Positions 8,687 through 17,226 of a stretch of 39,190 nucleotides of DNA are shown piece by piece. Below the pieces are notes generated by a model, which saw only the letters and a list, made by a program, of their open reading frames with translations, did no database searches and had not been told where the DNA came from. Origin of the DNA: Anaerolineae bacterium (GTDB lineage Bacteria > Chloroflexota > Anaerolineae > Aggregatilineales > Phototrophicaceae); NCBI GenBank assembly GCA_022823165.1, contig JAJDXR010000061.1, positions 1-39,190 on the forward strand, given 5' to 3'. A program made the position numbers and the translations under genes. The number at the start of each line of letters is the position of its first letter. Position 1 is the first letter of the stretch.

Positions 8687-9258
8687 GGATTACTGCCTTG
8701 CTTTACTTGTTAGACACCAGTGTCCTCATTGACGCAAAAAACAAGTATTATCCGATAGACCGTATACCACACTTCTGGGGATGGCTTCTTCTTCACTCTC
8801 AAGCTGGCAATTTGAAGTTGCCACCGCAAGTTATAGAAGAAGTTTTGGGACGTGAAACTCCTGACGACATGCCCGCAGATGACTTAGCAGAATGGGTGGC
8901 ACTAAACCGGACTGCACTGGAACTGCCTGAAGAACTCGGCCGCGAAAACCTGATACGAACTTACGATCTAGGGTACGGCACACCGTTAAGTAATGTACCT
9001 ATCTCAGGACTCATTTCTGAGCCCGCAGATCCGTTTCTAGTTGCCTATGCTTTAGATAGCCCACGAAGCCGTCGCGTCGTGACTATGGAAAACGTACAAT
9101 TCGCTGGCACGACCTTGCCAAAGCCCGCAAACCGAAGAATCCCGCTCGTTTGCAGATTACTTGGCGTGACGTGTATCAACACATTTGACCTGATTCGCGA
9201 ACTCGACTTTCGAATCCCTCTGTCGGCGAATTTTAGAGACACAATCGCGTCTACTTAG
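8683..9258 (+). CDS. DUF4411 PIN-like domain protein (putative toxin RNase)
   Basis: A 191-residue protein of the DUF4411 family, a PIN-fold group expected to cleave RNA with acidic residues and a divalent metal. Visible are LLDTSVLIDAK near the N terminus (D11 and D17), VIEEVLG, and PADPFLVAYAL with the third acidic position, followed by VVTMEN. Start choice matters: GTG at 8683 overlaps the upstream stop as GTGA but has a poor ribosome binding site, whereas TTG at 8698 has GAGGA 8 bases upstream and begins right at the PIN motif (LYLLDTS). I annotate the longer form, but the TTG start is at least as likely. It forms an operon with the HTH-ImmA gene. Confidence 0.85.
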   Translation: MRITALLYLLDTSVLIDAKNKYYPIDRIPHFWGWLLLHSQAGNLKLPPQVIEEVLGRETPDDMPADDLAEWVALNRTALELPEELGRENLIRTYDLGYGTPLSNVPISGLISEPADPFLVAYALDSPRSRRVVTMENVQFAGTTLPKPANRRIPLVCRLLGVTCINTFDLIRELDFRIPLSANFRDTIAST

Positions 9259-9269
9259 AGGCTCACCCC

Positions 9270-11696
9270 ATGTCCCAAATAGCCGAACACTTCCACACTA
9301 TGAGCTACGGACCCGCGCCCGAATCCGCCGCGGCCGCCGACGCCTGGCTAGACGCCCACAACCGCCGCTTCGACCTCTTCATCGACAACCGCTGGGCAGC
9401 GCCGAGCGAGGGCCGCTATCTCGCCGTCTCCAACCCGGCCCGCGGGGAGGAGCTGGCGCAGGTTGCCGACGCTGGCGCAGCCGATATCGACGCCGCTGTC
9501 GCCGCCGCCCGCGCCGCCTGCGGGAGCTGGTCCGCCCTCAGCCCGCATCAACGCGCGCGCCACCTTTACGCCATCGCCCGCAATGTCCAGAAGCACGCCC
9601 GCTTGCTGGCGGTGCTGGAGAGCCTGGACAACGGCAAGCCCATCCGCGAAGCGCGCGACATCGATGTGCCGCTGGTCGCGCGCCACTTCTACCATCACGC
9701 CGGCTGGGCGCAGCTGCTCGAGAGTGAACTGCGCGATTATCAACCGCTGGGCGTGGTTGGCCAGGTCATCCCCTGGAACTTCCCGCTGTTGATGCTGGCC
9801 TGGAAGATCGCGCCGGCGCTGGCGGCGGGCAACACCGTCGTCATCAAGCCAGCCCCCTACACGCCGCTGACCGCCCTGCTCTTCGCCGAGATCGTCGCCG
9901 AAGCCGGGTTGCCGCCAGGGGTGGTCAACATCGTTACCGGCGGCGATGACGCGGGCGCGGCGCTGGTGGCGCATGACGACCTCGATAAAGTTGCCTTCAC
10001 CGGCTCGACCGCCGTGGGGCGCATCATCCGAAAAGCGACCGCCGGCAAAGGCATCAAGCTGACGCTGGAATTGGGTGGCAAGTCGCCCTTTATCGTCTTC
10101 GACGACGCCGACTTGGACGGCGCCATCGAAGGGCTGATCGACGCCATCTTTTTTAATCAGGGCGAAGTCTGCTGCGCCGGCTCGCGACTGCTCGTTCAAG
10201 AGAGCATCGCCGCCGACTTCCTGGCGCGTTTAAAGGCGCGTATGTCGCGCTTGCGCCTGGGCGATGCCCTGGACAAGGGCATCGACATCGGCGCGCTGAT
10301 CGACCCCGTGCAATATGAAATGATCGACAAATGGGTGCGGCGCGGCATCAGCGAAGGCGCGGACGTCTACCAGCCGGAATGCGAATTGCCGCCGATCTCA
10401 GACGGGGGCTGCTTCTATCCGCCCACGCTGCTGACGAATCTGGAAGCCTCGGCCGCGGTGGCGCAGCAGGAAATCTTCGGACCGGTGCTGGTGGCCATGA
10501 GCTTCCGCACGCCCGGCGAAGCGGTCGAGCTGGCCAACAACACGCGCTACGGGCTGGCCGCATCGGTCTGGAGCGAGAACATCAGCCTGGCGCTGGAGAC
10601 AGCGCGCCAGGTCAAAGCCGGCAGCATCTGGGTCAACAGCAGCAATCTCTTCGACGCCGCGGCCGGCTTTGGCGGGTATCGCGAAAGCGGCTATGGGCGG
10701 GAAGGCGGTCGAGAAGGCTTGTACGCATACCTGCGCCCGAAGTGGCAGGCGCGCGTCAAGCCGCAACTGGGCGAGCCACCCTCCGATTGGGGCGCGCAAA
10801 TACCGCCGGCGCCGCAGGCTTTGGGCAGCGCTTCATCCGCGCTCGGCTCGGAGATCGACCGCACCGCCAAATTGTACATCGGCGGCGGGCAGAAACGCCC
10901 GGACGGCAACTACACGCGGCCGGTCCTGTCGCCCTCCGGCGCGCTGGTCGGTCAAGTTGGCGATGGCAATCGCAAAGATATTCGCAATGCCGTCGAAGCC
11001 GCCCGCAAAACGGTGAACTGGGCTTATTACGCGCCGCACAATCGCGCGCAGATCCTATATTACATCGCCGAAAACCTGGCGGCGCGGACTGAGGAATTCG
11101 CCCGGCGGATTGCGGTCATGAGCGAGGCTTCGCTGGAAGACGCCAGCGCCGAAGTCGCCGCCGCCATTGAGCGGATCTTCCATTGGGCGGCTTTGGCTGA
11201 CAAAGCGGGCGGCGCGGTGCAGGAGACGATGCTGCGCGGACTGGTGGCTGCCATTCATGAGCCGGTCGGCGTCATCGGCATCGCCTGCCCGGATGAAGCG
11301 CCGCTGCTGGCTTTCGTTTCGCTGGTGGCGGCCGCCATCTCGCGCGGCAACACCGTCGTTTGCATCCCCTCGCCGCTGTACCCCTTGAGCGCGACCGATC
11401 TGTATCAAGTATTTGACACCTCGGATCTGCCGGCGGGCGTCGTCAACATCGTCACCGGCGACCGCGAGCACCTGGTCAAAACGCTGGTCGAGCACGATGA
11501 TGTGGACTCCGTTTGGTACTTCGGCGACGCCGAGGGCAGCCGCCAGGTCGAAGCGCGCTCCATCCACAATGTCAAACGCACCTGGGTCAGTTATGGCGCG
11601 GCGCGCGATTGGCGAGATGGGCGTCAAGGCGCCGGCGCCGAGTTCATCCGCGAGTCGGCGCAGGTCAAGAATATCTGGATTCCGACCGGCGCCTGA
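9270..11696 (+). CDS. Two-domain aldehyde dehydrogenase (ALDH16-like)
   Basis: An 808-residue fusion of two ALDH domains. The first (about 30-500) is complete: catalytic Cys301 in GEVCCAGSR, Glu267 in LELGGKSP, the NAD-binding PWNFPLL and the FTGSTAVG segment. It should oxidise an aldehyde to the acid with NAD(P)+. The second (about 530-800) keeps the fold, for example GNTVVCIPSPLYPLS and LPAGVVNIVTGD, but has no Cys or Glu at the catalytic positions and stops before a full catalytic domain. That layout is typical of the ALDH16 family. It begins 11 bases after the DUF4411 gene, but codon use resembles the housekeeping genes, so co-transcription may be incidental. The substrate is unknown. Confidence 0.9.
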   Translation: MSQIAEHFHTMSYGPAPESAAAADAWLDAHNRRFDLFIDNRWAAPSEGRYLAVSNPARGEELAQVADAGAADIDAAVAAARAACGSWSALSPHQRARHLYAIARNVQKHARLLAVLESLDNGKPIREARDIDVPLVARHFYHHAGWAQLLESELRDYQPLGVVGQVIPWNFPLLMLAWKIAPALAAGNTVVIKPAPYTPLTALLFAEIVAEAGLPPGVVNIVTGGDDAGAALVAHDDLDKVAFTGSTAVGRIIRKATAGKGIKLTLELGGKSPFIVFDDADLDGAIEGLIDAIFFNQGEVCCAGSRLLVQESIAADFLARLKARMSRLRLGDALDKGIDIGALIDPVQYEMIDKWVRRGISEGADVYQPECELPPISDGGCFYPPTLLTNLEASAAVAQQEIFGPVLVAMSFRTPGEAVELANNTRYGLAASVWSENISLALETARQVKAGSIWVNSSNLFDAAAGFGGYRESGYGREGGREGLYAYLRPKWQARVKPQLGEPPSDWGAQIPPAPQALGSASSALGSEIDRTAKLYIGGGQKRPDGNYTRPVLSPSGALVGQVGDGNRKDIRNAVEAARKTVNWAYYAPHNRAQILYYIAENLAARTEEFARRIAVMSEASLEDASAEVAAAIERIFHWAALADKAGGAVQETMLRGLVAAIHEPVGVIGIACPDEAPLLAFVSLVAAAISRGNTVVCIPSPLYPLSATDLYQVFDTSDLPAGVVNIVTGDREHLVKTLVEHDDVDSVWYFGDAEGSRQVEARSIHNVKRTWVSYGAARDWRDGRQGAGAEFIRESAQVKNIWIPTGA

Positions 11697-11714
11697 CCCC
11701 CACCCTAAATCCCT

Positions 11715-12983
11715 TCACGACCGCCTGTGTCTACGCGGCGCAATATGAGGGAGAGACTTGCTAATGTCACACAATTCCAGCAGCGTGTGCAGCATCAAGT
11801 TGGCGCCCTTGACGCAATCGGCGTCGCTGGTCAGTTCCTTGGGGTTGTGGCTGATGCCCGCCACCGACGGCACAAAATACATGGCGGCCGGCGCGACGTC
11901 CGCGATATTTTGCGTATCGTGTCCAGCGAAACTCAGCATGCGTTCGTGAGACAATCCCAGCTTGTCAGCCGCGCGCTCTATGGCGCCCATGACCGATTCG
12001 CTCATGGTCGCGGGAATCACCGGCGGCGTCGCTTCATAAGTCACGCTCAAGCCAAATTCATCAGCGCAGCCTTCCAGCAGCCCGATCAAATCGGCTTGCA
12101 TCTGATCCATTTCCGCTTCGGAGTCGTGCCGGAATTCCAGCGCGCAATAGACCTCAGCCGGCACGATATTAAATGCGCCGGGATTAGCGCTGATCTTGCC
12201 CACGTTACAGACGCCCGGGCTGTATTTGCGCATCACATGCTCCCGCGCGCGCAAGGCAAAGGCCGCCGCGCCCCAGAGCGCATCGCGCCGCAGCTCCATC
12301 GGCTTGGTCCCGGCATGCGCCGCCTCGCCGCGGAAGGTCACATGGATTGAGCGTATGCCAACGATGGCCTTGACCACGCCGATATCGAGGCCGGCGTCTT
12401 CCAGGCGCGTCCCCTGCTCAATATGCAATTCCACCCAAGCCAGCACATCATCCCGCGTCGCCGCCAGCATGGACTCAGGGCTAATGCCGGCGGCCGAAAA
12501 GCGCCGTATCAGCTCCTCGACATCCACGCGGCTGCGCTCAAAGTCGGTCCTGGTCAACTGACCGACCACCGCCTTGCTGCCCATCAGCCCCATGATGGCG
12601 CTCTCTTCATCAGTAAAGTTGACCGCCTCCAGCGTGACCGGCGGTCTGAGGCCCGCGTCCTTCAGCGCGCGCAGCGCTTCAAAAGCGACCAGCACACCCA
12701 GCGAGCCGTCATAGCGCCCGCCATTGGGTACGCTGTCGAGGTGCGAGCCGGCCAGGATACGCTTCTCGCTGGGCGGGGCGCTCAGCAAGATAGCCGACTG
12801 ATTGCCCGCGCCGTCCTGCGCATACTCCAGATCGGCTTCCGCGATCTTGCGCCGATACCAAGCGCGCGCGGCGATGTCGCTCTCGGTCAGCGCCTGCCGA
12901 TCAACGCCACCATCAGTGGTCGCGCCGATCGCCGCCAGTTCGCGCAAATCCGTCAGCAGCCGGTCTTCATTAATTCTCAGCAT
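11715..12983 (-). CDS. M20 family amidohydrolase (N-carbamoyl-L-amino acid hydrolase/allantoate amidohydrolase-like)
   Basis: A 422-residue di-metal hydrolase of the hydantoinase/carbamoylase group, cytoplasmic, expected to release ammonia and CO2 from N-carbamoyl amino acids, ureidoglycine or allantoate. Metal ligands are visible: H81 in GSHLDSVP, D92 in GRYDGSLG, E126/E127 in FTDEESA, H187 in LHIEQG, and a C-terminal SHNPKE. The dimerisation/lid domain lies around 205-320. I choose ATG at 12983 (AGGAC 8 bases upstream) rather than GTG at 13010. A short basic tail (PRRHRRS) ends the protein. It converges on the aldehyde dehydrogenase with an 18-base gap. The exact substrate cannot be told. 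Confidence 0.88.
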   Translation of the reverse strand: MLRINEDRLLTDLRELAAIGATTDGGVDRQALTESDIAARAWYRRKIAEADLEYAQDGAGNQSAILLSAPPSEKRILAGSHLDSVPNGGRYDGSLGVLVAFEALRALKDAGLRPPVTLEAVNFTDEESAIMGLMGSKAVVGQLTRTDFERSRVDVEELIRRFSAAGISPESMLAATRDDVLAWVELHIEQGTRLEDAGLDIGVVKAIVGIRSIHVTFRGEAAHAGTKPMELRRDALWGAAAFALRAREHVMRKYSPGVCNVGKISANPGAFNIVPAEVYCALEFRHDSEAEMDQMQADLIGLLEGCADEFGLSVTYEATPPVIPATMSESVMGAIERAADKLGLSHERMLSFAGHDTQNIADVAPAAMYFVPSVAGISHNPKELTSDADCVKGANLMLHTLLELCDISKSLPHIAPRRHRRS

Positions 12984-13095
12984 GGCATTTTGTCCTGTGT
13001 CGGTAGGCACTCGGCAATCCTAATCTATAGGTCAGCGAGTCTCAACGGCTGAATACGCGCGAGAATTGCGCCTTATCCCAAGTTGCGCGCCCCAC

Positions 13096-13101
13096 TATAA
13101 T
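13096..13101 (+). promoter_or_regulatory. -10 element upstream of exonuclease III gene
   Basis: A perfect TATAAT lies 37 bases before the chosen ATG. The -35 partner at 17-base spacing (ttatcc) is weak. The element supports starting the gene at 13139 rather than at an in-frame ATG overlapping the -10 box. Confidence 0.45.
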
Positions 13102-13138
13102 GTCGGCTGCAAGATGGGACAAATCAGCGGGGACGAAA

Positions 13139-13906
13139 ATGAAACTCTATTCCTGGAATGTCAACGGCATCCGCGCCGCCCAGAAAAAAGGCTTCCTCGA
13201 CTGGCTGCATGCCGAGCAGCCCGACGTGCTGACGGTGCAGGAGACCAAAGCCTGGCCCGAGCAATTGGATCCGGAATTGCGCCAGCCGGAAGGCTACCAC
13301 AGCTGGTGGGTTCATGCCGAGCGCAAAGGCTACAGCGGCGTCGGGCTATACAGCAAGACCGAGCCTCGCGATGTCAAGCTGGGCTTGGGCATCAAAAAGT
13401 TCGACAGCGAAGGCCGCACCATCATCGCCGATTACGGCGATTTCACCTTGATGAGCACTTACCTGCCCAATGGCAAAGGCAGCGAGGAGCGCCTGCGCTA
13501 CAAGATGGAATATAAAGAAGCGTTTCTCGATTACGCCAACGGTCTGCGGAGCGAGGACAAGCCGGTTGTTTTCTGTGGCGACATCAACACGGCGCATAAC
13601 GAGATTGACCTGACGCATCCCAAGCCGAACGCCAAGTATTCGGGTTTCCTGCGCGAAGAACGGGACTGGATGGACAAGGTGGTGGAGCAAGGTTATATCG
13701 ACAGCTACCGGCATCTAAATCCCGAGCAGGAAGGCGCCTATTCCTGGTGGTCGCTGCGCAGCGGCGCCCGCGCCAAAAATGTCGGCTGGCGCATCGACTA
13801 CTTCTTTATCTCGCCCGACCTGCTGGACAAGCTGGCCGCGGCCGAGATTCACGCCGATGTCATGGGCAGCGATCACTGCCCCATCAGCCTGACGCTGGAG
13901 GTTTGA
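13139..13906 (+). CDS. xth: Exodeoxyribonuclease III / AP endonuclease (ExoA/Xth type)
   Basis: A 255-residue base-excision-repair nuclease that nicks DNA at abasic sites and degrades 3' ends with Mg2+. Family motifs are in order: SWNVNGIRA (N7), LTVQETK (E35), CGDINTAH (Asp and Asn), GWRIDYFFIS and GSDHCPISL (catalytic Asp-His). Length is normal for the family. Start at 13139 is set by a GGGGA ribosome binding site and by a TATAAT box that a longer form would overlap. It is monocistronic, and the next gene converges on it 26 bases downstream. Confidence 0.95.
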   Translation: MKLYSWNVNGIRAAQKKGFLDWLHAEQPDVLTVQETKAWPEQLDPELRQPEGYHSWWVHAERKGYSGVGLYSKTEPRDVKLGLGIKKFDSEGRTIIADYGDFTLMSTYLPNGKGSEERLRYKMEYKEAFLDYANGLRSEDKPVVFCGDINTAHNEIDLTHPKPNAKYSGFLREERDWMDKVVEQGYIDSYRHLNPEQEGAYSWWSLRSGARAKNVGWRIDYFFISPDLLDKLAAAEIHADVMGSDHCPISLTLEV

Positions 13907-13932
13907 TTATTCAGCGCTGAGACACAGAGGCC

Positions 13933-15321
13933 TTATCGACTTTCCGCCACCAACTCGCCGTGCACAAAGGCCGGCTGGCCGGCGTAGTCGAATTCAATCC
14001 AAAAGCCAATGCCATTGATGATCTGGCCCGCCACTTCAGCAATCGGGTTGATTTCCGCGCCTGGACCCAGACTCCCCAGGATGTCGCAATCCGTGCTTGA
14101 GCAGGCGCGTATATTCGCGTTCAGATTATTGGCTGTATCAATGTAGAGGACGGCTGGCAGATTTGTCGCCGTCGGCGCCATGGTCGCGCTTGCCGTCGGC
14201 GATTCAGCAGGCGTCGCGGTAGCAGTCGCTTCGCTGGTGGAAGTCGCGGATTCGGTCGCGGTGAATATCTTTGTCGCCGACACCGTCGGCCGTGAGACAG
14301 TGGGACTTGCCGCAGCGGCAGGCGCAACCGAATTGGTCGGTTCCAGCGTATTTGTTGGAGTCGCAGTGCCGGTTGGTTCTGTGGCGCGCGTCGCCGACGG
14401 GACGACGGTGAATGTCGCTGCCGCCGTCGGCCGCGCTGCCGAGCCGACATCCGGCTTGGTGAGGGACAGCGCGGCGCTATGAACATAGAGGGTAGCGCCC
14501 CCGCGCTTAAAGGCGATCCAAGTGTTATTCCCGTCTATCGACTCTCCGCTCTCGTAGCCCTGCGCCAAAATCTGTACCCCGACATTCAAAATCACAACCG
14601 CGCGACAGGCTCTGCTGGCGCAAACACGCGCATTCGCCCGCGCAAGCACATAAAACACATCGCCCGCGCGCACGATCGCCGTGGCTGATGGCGGGCTCGT
14701 CGCAGCGGCTGCTGCCGGCGCCGGCGATGCGAGCGCGGCCGGCATTGGCGGCGAAGCGCCGCGTCCGCTGAGCAGCCGGCGCAATTGCGGCGCGTTCCCC
14801 AATATCGATGCGCCCAGCGTGACCGTCGCCAGCAGCAGCAGCCAGGCCGTCCAGCGGCGCTGCGGCCGCTTCCGCGCCCGAGTTTGAGCCGGCCGCGCTG
14901 GGGATGGGGCGCTGATAACTTGCGCTTCCTCCACCAGCGATTGGCCGTCGGCCTCGCTCAGCGCCAAATCTCGCAGCGACGGCGCCTGAGGCCGTCCGAA
15001 ATTCCGCAGCCGAGCGACCTGCGAGCGGTCGAGGTCGAACCATTCGTCGCTGTCGCCCGCGGCCGCGAAACGGTCCTGCAATTCCAGCGCCAGCGCCGCG
15101 GCATTGGCGGCAGACAGCAGCAGGAACAGTTCGGTCTCAAAAGCCAGATCCGTTACGCGCGCCAGTGTGCGGCTGTTCACTTCCTGCAGGCGCGCAATCT
15201 TGAAGCGGTTGCCGAGTTCGACATCCTCAAGGACGACGACATAACCCGCCGGAGAATCCAGCCTGGGCAAGTTTGTCGCGCGCGAAAGATGTATTCGCTT
15301 GATGCCACGCTCAGCCGGCAC
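13933..15321 (-). CDS. T5orf172/GIY-YIG-like domain - TM - Thr-rich linker - SH3-like protein
   Basis: A 462-residue protein of unknown function. Residues 26-106 resemble the T5orf172/MUG113 branch of the GIY-YIG fold: GYVVVLEDV, FKIARLQ in place of a KIG motif, an LELQDRF segment and DEWFDLDRSQVARL. The usual Tyr and Gly of the motif are lost, so nuclease activity is doubtful. After a basic stretch (147-156) comes one membrane helix (158-176). The exported part has two SH3-like domains (about 215-285 and 385-455), each with a similar Cys pair (NARVCASRAC and NANIRACSSTDC), joined by a Thr/Ala/Pro-rich linker (about 290-385). Likely topology is N-in, C-out. This suggests a cytoplasmic sensor or scaffold tied to the envelope. 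Confidence 0.7.
   Translation of the reverse strand: MPAERGIKRIHLSRATNLPRLDSPAGYVVVLEDVELGNRFKIARLQEVNSRTLARVTDLAFETELFLLLSAANAAALALELQDRFAAAGDSDEWFDLDRSQVARLRNFGRPQAPSLRDLALSEADGQSLVEEAQVISAPSPARPAQTRARKRPQRRWTAWLLLLATVTLGASILGNAPQLRRLLSGRGASPPMPAALASPAPAAAAATSPPSATAIVRAGDVFYVLARANARVCASRACRAVVILNVGVQILAQGYESGESIDGNNTWIAFKRGGATLYVHSAALSLTKPDVGSAARPTAAATFTVVPSATRATEPTGTATPTNTLEPTNSVAPAAAASPTVSRPTVSATKIFTATESATSTSEATATATPAESPTASATMAPTATNLPAVLYIDTANNLNANIRACSSTDCDILGSLGPGAEINPIAEVAGQIINGIGFWIEFDYAGQPAFVHGELVAESR
14165..14440 (-). repeat. Thr/Ser/Pro-rich coding repeat linker
   Basis: Imperfect short repeats encode TAT/TES/SPT-type tripeptides in the exported linker between two SH3-like domains. 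Low-complexity, extended, probably glycosylatable linkers of this type are common in Chloroflexota envelope proteins. Confidence 0.6.
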
Positions 15322-15628
15322 GGTACGCTCCGCAAAGAATCAGCCCCAAGCCGGACTATAACACGGCCGCGGGCGGCGAGGGATATTTGGCGTCGGCGCG
15401 GTCACGCTTGGCCCAGGCGTCCGCTTGTCCTGCGAACCCGCAAAATGGGACTACACAACAAGTAGCAGTTGGTCGAAAAGCCTGCGCAGGCTACGCGCAG
15501 GCTTAACAAGAGGAAAACGATAACTGCGATTGCAACGATGTGTTCCAGCAGGCATTTGCCGGCAGCTTGCTTGAGCTGTCGCCGAACAGCCTCCGCATCC
15601 GCAGAAGTGAATCAAGTATAATGCAGCT
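15322..15628. other. Divergent intergenic region with hairpin
   Basis: This separates the SH3-like gene (minus) from the gene at 15629 (plus). The main structure is a perfect 10-base-pair inverted repeat, aagcctgcgc (15478-15487) and gcgcaggctt (15495-15504), with a 7-base loop. No gene ends toward it, so it is not an obvious terminator. No RNA gene is recognised. Confidence 0.4.
15617..15622 (+). promoter_or_regulatory. -10 box immediately before an ATG (possible leaderless start)
   Basis: TATAAT ends 6 bases before the ATG at 15629, which puts the expected transcription start at or next to the start codon. No Shine-Dalgarno sequence precedes this ATG and no clear -35 box is found, so a leaderless mRNA is plausible. 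Confidence 0.45.
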
Positions 15629-16201
15629 ATGAATATCCGCCGCCTCATACATGAAAGCTATAGTAGCGCCGCCAAAGCGTTCGTCATGGGCACATCGCCG
15701 CAGGCGCTGTCGCGGGCGCGCGAGCGGGCCTTCGTCAAAACACTGGCGGATCAGCTCAAGCGCGAATTCGCCGGCCAAGACATCCGCGTGTTTTCCCAGT
15801 TTGGGCGCGGCAACATGCGCGACTTCGGAACCGAGCAGCTGCTGAGCGACATTTGCGTTTGTCGCGTCGGCGTCGGGCGGACGGGCGGGCGCCGCAGCCA
15901 GGAGTTTCTCTATGTGGCTGAAGCGCTGATACAAGCGGAAATCGAGTTCTCGCGCGAGTGGCCGCGTGAGATTCAGGCGCTCAATCGGCTGATTAGCGGG
16001 GCGGCGCCTGAAAAGTTGTTGGTGGCGGCGCTGCCCAGCCGCGGCAGCGGAGAACTCTTGACGACGCTGCAAGCGCCATTCGCCGCGATGACGGGCGCGG
16101 CAGGCCTGGCGCTGATCCCGCACTTCTGCGACTGGGACAGGACCGAAGCCGCGCCCGAAGTTTGGCGGCTGCAAGCCGACAAGTGGATCGAAGCGACCTG
16201 A
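15629..16201 (+). CDS. Hypothetical protein, possibly restriction-nuclease-like fold
   Basis: A 190-residue soluble protein that I do not recognise by name. An N-terminal helix rich in Arg/Lys is followed by VKTLADQLKREF, then RVFSQFGRGNMRDFG and EQLLSDICVCRV, and then ALIQAEIEFSREWPREI before a hydrophobic strand KLLVAALP. The acidic order (Asp, then Glu-x-Glu in a strand, then a helix) is reminiscent of PD-(D/E)xK-like folds, but this is only a pattern impression. It begins at a possible leaderless promoter and is followed 36 bases later by the secreted triple-repeat protein on the same strand. Confidence 0.65.
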   Translation: MNIRRLIHESYSSAAKAFVMGTSPQALSRARERAFVKTLADQLKREFAGQDIRVFSQFGRGNMRDFGTEQLLSDICVCRVGVGRTGGRRSQEFLYVAEALIQAEIEFSREWPREIQALNRLISGAAPEKLLVAALPSRGSGELLTTLQAPFAAMTGAAGLALIPHFCDWDRTEAAPEVWRLQADKWIEAT

Positions 16202-16237
16202 GCCTCGCGGCGCCAATCACGCTTAATAGGAGACCAA

Positions 16238-17215
16238 ATGACCAAATCCGCCATCGTGCTGCTATTGACCTTGCTCGCCGGCGGGCTGGCGGGCTATCTG
16301 CAGCCTGAGAAAGCCGCCAGCCGGCGCGCGTTGCCACAGATTGACAGCGTGGCGCTCAGCCAGTCAGGCGCGGGCGCGCGCTTGCGAGTCAGCGGCAGCC
16401 AGGCCGAAGACTGCGCCGCGCCGCTGCGGACGACCCTGCGCGCCTTCCCGCAGAACCTGGATATTCAACTTTATCAAGACATCGCTGCCACTGCCGTCTG
16501 CGGCCTGCAAGCAATGCCCTTTGAAATTGAGCTAAGCCTCGACGCCGCGGCGGACGCAAGCGCAGTCATCATCAACGATCAACTCTGGCTAGCCGAGAAT
16601 GACGCTTATGTCGAAACGAGCCTCGCGCCGACGCTGATTGACCAGGCAACGCTGCTGCAACCTGGGGGCGAGGGGTTTCAACTGCGCCTGCGCGGCAGCC
16701 AGGCCGTCGGCTGCCCGCTGCCCGAGCTCTTCAGTTGGCGCGTGACTGGCGACGCGGTACTGCTCGGCGTGTACAACGCCATGGAGACCGCCACTGTATG
16801 CCCGGACGCGCTGATCGAGATCGACGCCAATCTAAGGCTGACCGCAACCTCGCCGCCCGTCGCTACGTTATTGAGAGTGAATGGCATACTCATCAGCGAA
16901 TTGGAGACGCAGACCGTGAGCGATATCGACAAAGTCTTGACCAATATCTTTCAAGTTGACGTAACCGCCGCCGGCGAGCGGATTAGCCTGGCCGTCGCCG
17001 GTGAACATCCCGATGGCTGTGACTTCCCGGTGCTGGTCGATCAAAGCCGCGATGGCAACAAGATTTACGTCGAGGTATATCGCGAAGTGCCGGCCGATGT
17101 CTTCTGTCCGATGATCCTGCAGCCCTATCAGGGTAGCATACAAATTGAGGGCAGCTTTGCCGCCGGTGAATACACCATCCAAGTCAATTCTCATTCGCAG
17201 ACGGTTACTATCTAG
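16238..17215 (+). CDS. Secreted/anchored protein with three Cys-x28-Cys repeats
   Basis: A 325-residue exported protein of unknown function. Residues 4-20 form an uncleaved or cleavable signal segment. The rest is three repeats of about 100 residues. Each has a [SE]-x-x-x-x-C element (SGSQAEDC, RGSQAVGC, AGEHPDGC), a beta-rich middle with the second Cys exactly 29 residues later (C59/C88, C159/C188, C261/C290), and an ending like VIINDQLW / LLRVNGILI / TIQVNSHS. One disulfide per repeat is the obvious reading. The start has AGGAG close upstream, and the gene ends 11 bases before the DUF4139 gene, with which it forms an operon. Confidence 0.75.
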   Translation: MTKSAIVLLLTLLAGGLAGYLQPEKAASRRALPQIDSVALSQSGAGARLRVSGSQAEDCAAPLRTTLRAFPQNLDIQLYQDIAATAVCGLQAMPFEIELSLDAAADASAVIINDQLWLAENDAYVETSLAPTLIDQATLLQPGGEGFQLRLRGSQAVGCPLPELFSWRVTGDAVLLGVYNAMETATVCPDALIEIDANLRLTATSPPVATLLRVNGILISELETQTVSDIDKVLTNIFQVDVTAAGERISLAVAGEHPDGCDFPVLVDQSRDGNKIYVEVYREVPADVFCPMILQPYQGSIQIEGSFAAGEYTIQVNSHSQTVTI

Positions 17216-17226
17216 GAGGCCTGATT

